In this document: positions 29,101 through 32,248 of the stretch, in pieces
How the letters are laid out: every line of letters begins with the position of its first letter
How positions within the stretch are numbered: position 1 is the stretch's first letter
Assembly: GCA_022841325.1 (NCBI GenBank)
Contig: JALHRS010000060.1
Span: 1-32,248, forward strand
Reading direction: 5' to 3'
Source of the DNA: Lysobacterales bacterium
Lineage (GTDB): Bacteria > Pseudomonadota > Gammaproteobacteria > Xanthomonadales > SZUA-5
Length of the DNA stretch: 32,248 bases
Notes under the pieces: generated by a model
Seen by the model: only the letters and a program-made list of their open reading frames with translations
Database searches by the model: none
What the model was told of the DNA's origin: nothing
Program-made: the position numbers and the translations under genes

Positions 29101-30108
29101 GCGGGCACGCTGAGCGGCGCCACCTATTCGTGGGTCAGCCCTGCGTATCTGGCAACCTTCCGCGTCGGCAATCTGTCGGCGCTGTCGGCTGTGATCGACG
29201 GGCTGCAGTCGTCGTCGGTCTACAACCCGGCAACCGGGTCGTTCAGCACCAAGACCGCAGCGCTGGCAGCCAACACCAGCAACGGCGCCGACATCGGCGT
29301 GTTTGCCACCACAGCGGTGAGTGGCGGCACTGGCCTGGTCGGCTCGACGCTGACGGCCGGTGCCACGGGCGTGCACGGGCATGGCCCCACGGGAGTGCGC
29401 GGCACCACCACCAGCGGGGGCATCGCCGTCGATGGCCAGGCCACCGGGTCAGGGTCTGCTGGCATTGCGGGCCGCAGTGATGGCAATGGCAGCTACGGCG
29501 GCTACTTCAGCGTGGGGGGCGTGGGTGGCGGTGCCACCAACATCGCGCTGTACGCCACCGCCACCGCGCCGCGCAGTGCCTTGTGGGTTGACGGGTCCTC
29601 AGTGTTCACCGCCCAGATCCAAAGCGTGGTGTCCACCGGCACGGCGCCGTTCTCTGTCGCCAGCACCACCGTCTGCACCAACCTCAACGCCGACCTGCTG
29701 GACGGGCAGCACGCCAGTGCCTTCCAGACGGCGCTGGGCTTTACCCCGGTGCGCCAAGGTGGCGGCGCCGGGCAGGGTGCCAACACCTTGTACATCGGCT
29801 GGCTGGGCGGCGCGCTGGGCTTGCAAGTGGACGCCACCAACTACGGGTCAACGTGGCCCATCAGCGTGGGCGGCACTGCTGGCGGGCTCAGCAGCGCGGC
29901 ATGGGCCTCGCCAGGTGCCATTGGCACCACCACGCCCAACAGTGGGCGATTCAGCGACCTGACGATCAACCAGACGCCCAACGCCAGCAACGCGGGCGGG
30001 GCGCTCACAGCCACCAACCTGCCGGCCGGTCACGCGGGCGGGGCACTGCGCTGGCTCACCATCAACTGCAACGGCGCCAATTACCTGTTCCCGTGCGTGT
30101 TGCTGTAA
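26170..30108 (+). CDS. Tail tip/host-specificity protein, J-like (1312 aa)
   Basis: Begins MSRSFFAYVGAAVAAYFQYY, a hydrophobic N-terminal helix, then a J-type hub region (TDLQPDAARTLVLGRVRTVE, YVRWAWGWGASVGEVRTQDI, WRWRPTEGVQLRLAEITDEI). A fibronectin III-like part follows near residues 575-680 (VVVTSGTDALTDG, GGSIEVQYTEAAG, GRYYLFRVRAVNALGVRGPW). Then two 109-residue repeats, eight Gly-X-Y triplets, a Gly/Ser/Thr-rich shaft and a C-terminal LNADLLDGQHASAF, a motif common in tail fibre ends. The tip recognises the host receptor; the C-terminal half is the likely specificity-determining part. Lambda J has 1132 residues, so this is longer because of the added modules. The start overlaps the previous stop (ATGA). 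Confidence 0.88.
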   Translation: MSRSFFAYVGAAVAAYFQYYALAASLLSSGVSAEKQRKARNQARDAYNAGLQDRMVMTDLQPDAARTLVLGRVRTVEGVRRRWASGTNSERLTLIVSFAGHEIDAFEQFYFNDSPLTLDGSGWVQSEPWLKSGSVSYSQAVTLDGSGGASVTLSNTPAAGTLAGVWSAGSGDAMSQGELTITGSGVSYTLSGGAPLADAVLSWQRNEGTPMARIRPYLGTDAQNVGADLAAEFPTQITATDRFAGIALAVVDLFYDPDVFPQGIPNVTAVLRGAKCLDPRTSTTAWTQNPALHAYHYVRWAWGWGASVGEVRTQDIIDAANFCDTTTTFTLGVDDVDLPRYRCDLVLSTAGEPRSNMNDIMEAMAGRWGWAGGTWRMRCGRKASSVWALDESWFAQRVGAGGLPDTSQSVVRITNGVPRDSKVNRVTGKCVDPEQRYQVMPFPAVQDSALITAEGAEYAIDVDMPGVAHIAHAQHLASVMIRQNQAALRMEAQCNLNAYPLELFDVGTVSVARYGMSGKTFEVTGWRWRPTEGVQLRLAEITDEIFDAVTVLTGRDPAPNGNLPPPWAVAVVTGVVVTSGTDALTDGSILTRTRVVWTQPANQAVLVGGSIEVQYTEAAGSQPTGDWSSWPEPGSAAAAVIPGLLAGRYYLFRVRAVNALGVRGPWSVQVLHQVADVPVAVGQYTDFIFKRSATLPATPTGETPAGWSDEPPAADGNPLWFSSADRVASGALLGTWSTPVQIDGESLQVEYSVDGATSWHSTFTPGDLYARYRVGGTGAWSAAVKIVGEDGTFTDYVFRRAASVPATPTGTGTPAGWSDAPPAADGNPLWVSLADKRMDGSLVGAWSTPVQIDGDSIQVEYSVNGVSSWHGTFTTGDLWARYRTGSAGAWSSAVRIVGETGATGATGATGATGSTGATGAAGAAATYAYQIVTGASLPSAPTVPVGAPTAGNASTPGVWYALPPAGSLSTGQWLFQAAGTLSGATYSWVSPAYLATFRVGNLSALSAVIDGLQSSSVYNPATGSFSTKTAALAANTSNGADIGVFATTAVSGGTGLVGSTLTAGATGVHGHGPTGVRGTTTSGGIAVDGQATGSGSAGIAGRSDGNGSYGGYFSVGGVGGGATNIALYATATAPRSALWVDGSSVFTAQIQSVVSTGTAPFSVASTTVCTNLNADLLDGQHASAFQTALGFTPVRQGGGAGQGANTLYIGWLGGALGLQVDATNYGSTWPISVGGTAGGLSSAAWASPGAIGTTTPNSGRFSDLTINQTPNASNAGGALTATNLPAGHAGGALRWLTINCNGANYLFPCVLL
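28219..28872 (+). repeat. Two tandem 109-codon repeats in the tail tip gene
   Basis: Unit 1 (28219-28545) starts YTDFIFKRSATLPATPTG and unit 2 (28546-28872) starts FTDYVFRRAASVPATPTG. Both contain PAGWSDxPPAADGNPLW, WSTPVQIDG and VEYSV..G..SWH. The high identity at both DNA and protein level shows a relatively recent tandem duplication of a domain. Confidence 0.85.
28861..28932 (+). repeat. Collagen-like Gly-X-Y stretch
   Basis: Encodes GET, then GAT three times, GST, GAT and two GAA triplets. Eight Gly-X-Y triplets in a tail fibre imply a short trimeric collagen-type helix linking the hub repeats to the distal shaft. Confidence 0.75.
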
Positions 30109-30131
30109 CCGTCAAAGGAAACACCTGAGCC

Positions 30132-30500
30132 ATGGCAGAGCCCACATCATCCAGCGGCGGCGCTGGCCTGGCCGTGGCCCTGGTGGCCATGCTGGGCCCG
30201 GTGGCCGGTGAGTACGCGGCCATCCTGTTTGCCGCGCTGGCCGGCGCGCTGTGGCCCTTGTCGGCCACTGCGACGATCACCCGCCGCGCTGGCGCGTGGA
30301 TGCTGCTGCGCCTGGTGGCCACGTCGGTGGCGCTCACCGGGGTGGCTGCCTGGGCTGCCAACCAGCATCTGGGCATCCCGGTGTCGACAGCCCTGGCACC
30401 GGTGAGCTTTGCCATTGCGGCCATGGGCGATCGCTGGCGCGACATGATCGCGCTGGCGGTCGCTCGCCTGCGCCGCGCAGCCGGGGGGCGCGGCAAATGA
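30132..30500 (+). CDS. Putative holin, about three membrane segments
   Basis: 122 residues: MAEPTSSSGGAGLAVALVAM, hydrophobic runs at about residues 11-45 (with VAGEYAAILFAALAGALWPL), 55-75 (MLLRLVATSVALTGVAAWAA) and 85-100, then a basic tail (RLRRAAGGRGK). Multi-spanning membrane proteins with a charged C-terminus directly before an endolysin gene are typically holins, which form holes that release the endolysin. The overlap with the next gene (ATGA) indicates translational coupling. Could equally be an antiholin. Confidence 0.62.
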   Translation: MAEPTSSSGGAGLAVALVAMLGPVAGEYAAILFAALAGALWPLSATATITRRAGAWMLLRLVATSVALTGVAAWAANQHLGIPVSTALAPVSFAIAAMGDRWRDMIALAVARLRRAAGGRGK

Positions 30501-30811
30501 CGGCGGTCTACGTGGCGGCCTGCATGGCCATCTTCAGCCAGGTGTTTGTGCGCCTGGTGCTCACGGACAGTCGTACCACCCTGGTACGGGTGCGCATTGC
30601 CTTCATCGGGCTGGGCTGCGCTGCGCTGCTGGGTCTGCATAGCGTGCTGTTCGATGGCCATGTGCCCGCGCTGCCAGACGTGGCCATGGCCATTGCGGTG
30701 GCAGTGGTGCAGGTGCTGTCAGGCGTCAGGCTGTGGGGCACCGGCGTGCCCAGCCCCTACCGCGCCAGCACGTCGGCTGACAGCGGGCCGCCTGAGCGAG
30801 GCGGCCCATGA
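30497..30811 (+). CDS. Second lysis membrane protein (104 aa)
   Basis: MTAVYVAACMAIFSQVFVRL begins the first of three hydrophobic segments, followed by VRIAFIGLGCAALLGLHSVL and VAMAIAVAVVQVLSGVRLWG, then a polar tail (SPYRASTSADSGPPERGG). Start and stop overlap neighbours (ATGA on both sides). Paired membrane proteins of this type ahead of the endolysin commonly form a holin/antiholin pair; the sequence does not show which is which. Confidence 0.6.
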   Translation: MTAVYVAACMAIFSQVFVRLVLTDSRTTLVRVRIAFIGLGCAALLGLHSVLFDGHVPALPDVAMAIAVAVVQVLSGVRLWGTGVPSPYRASTSADSGPPERGGP

Positions 30812-31230
30812 TCACGCTGGCCCAATACTGGCTGGGGCGCGACATCACCCACGCGTTGCAGCTGGGCACCGATCTACGTTCCAACGCAGCGCGCACTGTC
30901 GACCTGGCCAACCGCTTGCTGGTGCTGGCCAAGGGCGCAGGCGTTCGGCTGGAAGAAAGCCCGCGCACGGGCAGCATCGTCACCAGCGGCTGGCGGCCGG
31001 CAGACGTCAACGCGTCCACCCCAAACGCCCGGGCCCGCAGCCTGCACATCAGCTGCGAGGCCATCGACCTGTTCGACCCCGACGGAGACCTCGACGACTG
31101 GCTGCTGGCCAATGCAGACACCGTGCTCAAGGACCTGGGCCTGTGGCTCGAGCACCCGGCCGCTACCAAAGGCTGGGCCCACGTGCAGACCAAGCCGCCC
31201 CGGTCGGGCCGGCGTGTCTTCTACCCCTGA
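30808..31230 (+). CDS. Endolysin, M15-type D,D-peptidase
   Basis: 140 residues, MITLAQYWLGRDITHALQLG start. The zinc-site residues of the VanY/M15A group are conserved: SLHISCEAID gives His80 and Asp87 (H-x6-D), and GWAHVQ gives His125. SGWRPADVNAS (residues 60-70) is the usual substrate-cleft motif. It would cut peptide cross-links of peptidoglycan to lyse the cell. No signal peptide or transmembrane anchor, so release through the holin is expected. Confidence 0.82.
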   Translation: MITLAQYWLGRDITHALQLGTDLRSNAARTVDLANRLLVLAKGAGVRLEESPRTGSIVTSGWRPADVNASTPNARARSLHISCEAIDLFDPDGDLDDWLLANADTVLKDLGLWLEHPAATKGWAHVQTKPPRSGRRVFYP

Positions 31231-31242
31231 AGGATCACCACC

Positions 31243-31539
31243 ATGCCATACCGCGCCCACACCCTGTCCATCATCCTGGCGGCTGCAGCACTCACTGGCT
31301 GCATGGCCATGCCGGCCGACCCGGCCAAGATGACCGCCGAGCAGATCAAGGCCTCAGCCGGCGACCGCAGCGCCCAGGCCGCCTGCACCATCGTCAACTC
31401 GCCCTGGGGTGTGGGGCGCACGATCTTCGTGCAGCTGGACCAGCGCACCATCCCGGCCGGCAGCGTCACGGTGGGCACCGACTGTGCTGTCACCATCCAG
31501 AGCGAGGCGGCCACCAAGGGCAAGGCGGCAGCGCCGTAG
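31243..31539 (+). CDS. Small phage lipoprotein after endolysin
   Basis: 98 residues with a lipoprotein signal: MPYRAHTLSIILAAAALTGC, lipobox LTGC with Cys20; the next residues (MAMP) contain no aspartate at +2, so it should go to the outer membrane. The body, AEQIKASAGDRSAQAACTIV and RTIFVQLDQRTIPAGSVTVG, with DCAVTIQSEA, is beta-rich. It resembles small lipoproteins found behind lysis genes in other prophages. It might assist outer membrane disruption or act in the lysogen. It is not a clear spanin because no C-terminal membrane segment exists. Confidence 0.7.
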   Translation: MPYRAHTLSIILAAAALTGCMAMPADPAKMTAEQIKASAGDRSAQAACTIVNSPWGVGRTIFVQLDQRTIPAGSVTVGTDCAVTIQSEAATKGKAAAP

Positions 31540-31656
31540 GCCCTGTCGCCGGCTTCTAACGCGGCGCGGCTGCTCCCAGGTGACAAACGACTGCGAGCGG
31601 CGCAAATGGTTAGAACAGATCACGGAAAACCGGCGCAGATACTCGAATACCACGCA

Positions 31657-31703
31657 GCTTTGGGACCAGTGGGTCGAAGGTTCGAATCCTTTCACCCCGA
31701 CCA
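31657..31703 (+). other. Right attachment site: 3' fragment of tRNA-Pro(TGG)
   Basis: The sequence contains GCTTTGGGA (anticodon loop with TGG) and then GGGTCGAAGGTTCGAATCCT, TTTCACCCCGACCA, i.e. anticodon loop, T-arm, acceptor 3' strand and CCA of a proline tRNA. The 5' half is absent and the stretch between (CCAGT) cannot pair with the bases before the loop, so it is not an intact tRNA. From memory, Burkholderiales tRNA-Pro(TGG) reads GCTTTGGGAGCAGAGGGTCG here, two differences. This is the attR expected when a phage integrates into the 3' end of that tRNA gene; the intact tRNA should be at the left end, outside the window. Confidence 0.82.
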
Positions 31704-31711
31704 ACACAAAC

Positions 31712-31753
31712 AACGGGTTTGCCGTCATTCGACGCTGACCCGTTTTGCTTTTT
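31712..31753 (+). terminator. Intrinsic terminator after the tRNA fragment
   Basis: AACGGGT (31712-31718) pairs with ACCCGTT (31738-31744), 19-base loop, then TTGCTTTTT. It belongs to the original chromosomal tRNA gene, so the host sequence probably begins at the attachment site. Confidence 0.7.
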
Positions 31754-31923
31754 CGGGTGCACGTCGAGGCCCGGTGCCGAGTCCACGGCCGTGCCGGTGG
31801 AGGTGAGCCCGCAGCCCCGGTCCCGTGCGATGAAAGTGTCCAGTCTCTGTGGGGCTTCAACGGCTTCAGTAAGCTCGCGGCGCTTTTGCCAACTGATGCG
31901 CTCCGCGCCCGAGACCGCCAACC

Positions 31924-32248
31924 ATGACCGCCGATCCCCCGACTCCGGTCAGCCCTGTGGCCGGCCGCTCCCCCTGGCGCAAGCGGTTCGTCACCCTGTT
32001 GCTGATGCTGGCCGTGGGTGCCTTGATCTGGAGCCAGCTGCCATCGGGCAGCTTCCCCACCGACCTGACGCGCGTGGGCATGGGCCGGCCGGCGGTGGTG
32101 CTGACACAGGATGCGAGTTACATCAGCGGCATGGAGGTCATGGAACTGATGAACCAGGTGCGCGAGCAGCACGGCGCCCAGGTCGAATTCCTGGTGGCAC
32201 ATCTCGGCGTGCCCGATGGGCAACGGTTCGCTGCTCAACAAGGCGCGG
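31924..32248 (+). CDS. Host gene: membrane-anchored thioredoxin-like protein (partial)
   Basis: 108 codons visible, cut by the window end. MTADPPTPVSPVAGRSPWRK is followed by a hydrophobic segment RFVTLLLMLAVGALIWSQLP (residues about 21-40), then SGSFPTDLTRVGMGRPAVVL, ISGMEVMELMNQVREQHGAQ and VEFLVAHLGVPDGQRFAAQQ. This arrangement, an N-terminal anchor with a thioredoxin-like fold but with SGMEVME in place of CxxC, matches a conserved hypothetical protein I know from beta-proteobacterial chromosomes. It lies after the attachment site, so it is host DNA. Confidence 0.7.
   Translation, partial: MTADPPTPVSPVAGRSPWRKRFVTLLLMLAVGALIWSQLPSGSFPTDLTRVGMGRPAVVLTQDASYISGMEVMELMNQVREQHGAQVEFLVAHLGVPDGQRFAAQQGA

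Larger units (their letters stand above)
1..31703. mobile_element. Lambda-like siphovirus prophage (left end outside window)
   Basis: Gene order reads as a complete phage programme: repressor/Cro switch, VapE-type replication protein, Q-like antiterminator with terminator, terminase, portal, protease-capsid, tail tube, G/GT chaperones, tape measure, tail tip, lysis, then a tRNA-Pro 3' fragment as right attachment site. The long non-contractile tail set (tape measure, G/GT, K- and J-like proteins, no sheath gene) makes it siphovirus-type. Integrase and left attachment site are not in the window; the leftward operon at 1-748 presumably leads to them. All expected late genes have intact reading frames, so the element may be functional. 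Confidence 0.93.

Noticed and set aside
31610..31921. Minus-strand frame containing GRGERIRTFDPL
   Set aside because: This phrase is the well-known false translation of the antisense of a tRNA 3' end and reflects the attachment site, not a gene.
31354..32241. Minus-strand frame of 295 codons spanning the attachment site
   Set aside because: It crosses the phage-host junction and is antisense to two better-supported genes.
1..32248. CRISPR arrays, rRNA genes, transposases
   Set aside because: No regularly spaced repeats, rRNA-like conserved stretches or transposase motifs were seen.

Overview
The window is almost entirely one lambda-like siphovirus prophage, seen from part of its leftward early operon to its right attachment site and about 0.5 kb of host chromosome. 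GC content is high throughout. The 3' piece of a proline tRNA at the right end, the protein styles and the host flanking gene all suggest a beta-proteobacterium, most likely Burkholderiales; this is inferred, not proven. The integrase and left end lie outside the window.

Layout. (1) 1-748, minus strand: three overlapping small early genes, driven by a good sigma70-type promoter at 796-824. (2) 780-2360: immunity region. A small repressor gene (minus) and a Cro/YdaS-like gene (plus) diverge from an operator region. Two pairs of the inverted repeat ACACC-N4-GGTGT lie at the leftward promoter (799-838) and between repressor and Cro (2029-2066). An exported-protein gene (861-1601) sits between the operator pairs and is a candidate lysogenic-conversion gene. 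(3) 2349-4397: small early genes. Two plus-strand genes each overlap, tail to tail, a minus-strand gene, and both minus-strand genes have nearly the same structured 67-base leader that hides the ribosome binding site. (4) 4399-7017: a Toprim/VapE-type primase-helicase for phage replication. (5) 7299-8105: a small gene, an antiterminator-Q-like gene, a possible late promoter and a strong intrinsic terminator, the usual Q/pR'/tR' arrangement controlling late genes.

Late region, all plus strand: a possible gpZ-like tail protein (8114), small and large terminase (8946, 9514), a block of five virion-type genes with shared repeats and a beta-propeller-like protein (11644-15504), gpW-like joining protein, portal, fused protease/major capsid with an internal start, head-tail joining proteins, tail tube, tail chaperones G/GT with a -1 frameshift site at 22216-22222, tape measure, tail tip proteins, a NlpC/P60-like protein, and a 1312-residue J-like tip/fibre protein with duplicated modules and a collagen-like stretch. 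The lysis block (30132-31539) has two membrane proteins, an M15-type endolysin and a lipoprotein.

How it works together: the repressor is expected to silence both early promoters through the shared operators; on induction the left operon and the right operon (Cro, small genes, VapE, Q) are expressed; Q then reads through the terminator at 8066-8096 so that packaging, head, tail and lysis genes are made as one long transcript. At the right end, 31657-31703 repeats the 3' half of tRNA-Pro(TGG), followed by the tRNA's terminator and a host gene for a membrane-anchored thioredoxin-like protein. No CRISPR array, rRNA gene or insertion sequence was seen. The only sizeable gene-free stretches are 7018-7298, 31540-31656 and 31754-31923, in which no convincing gene was found.
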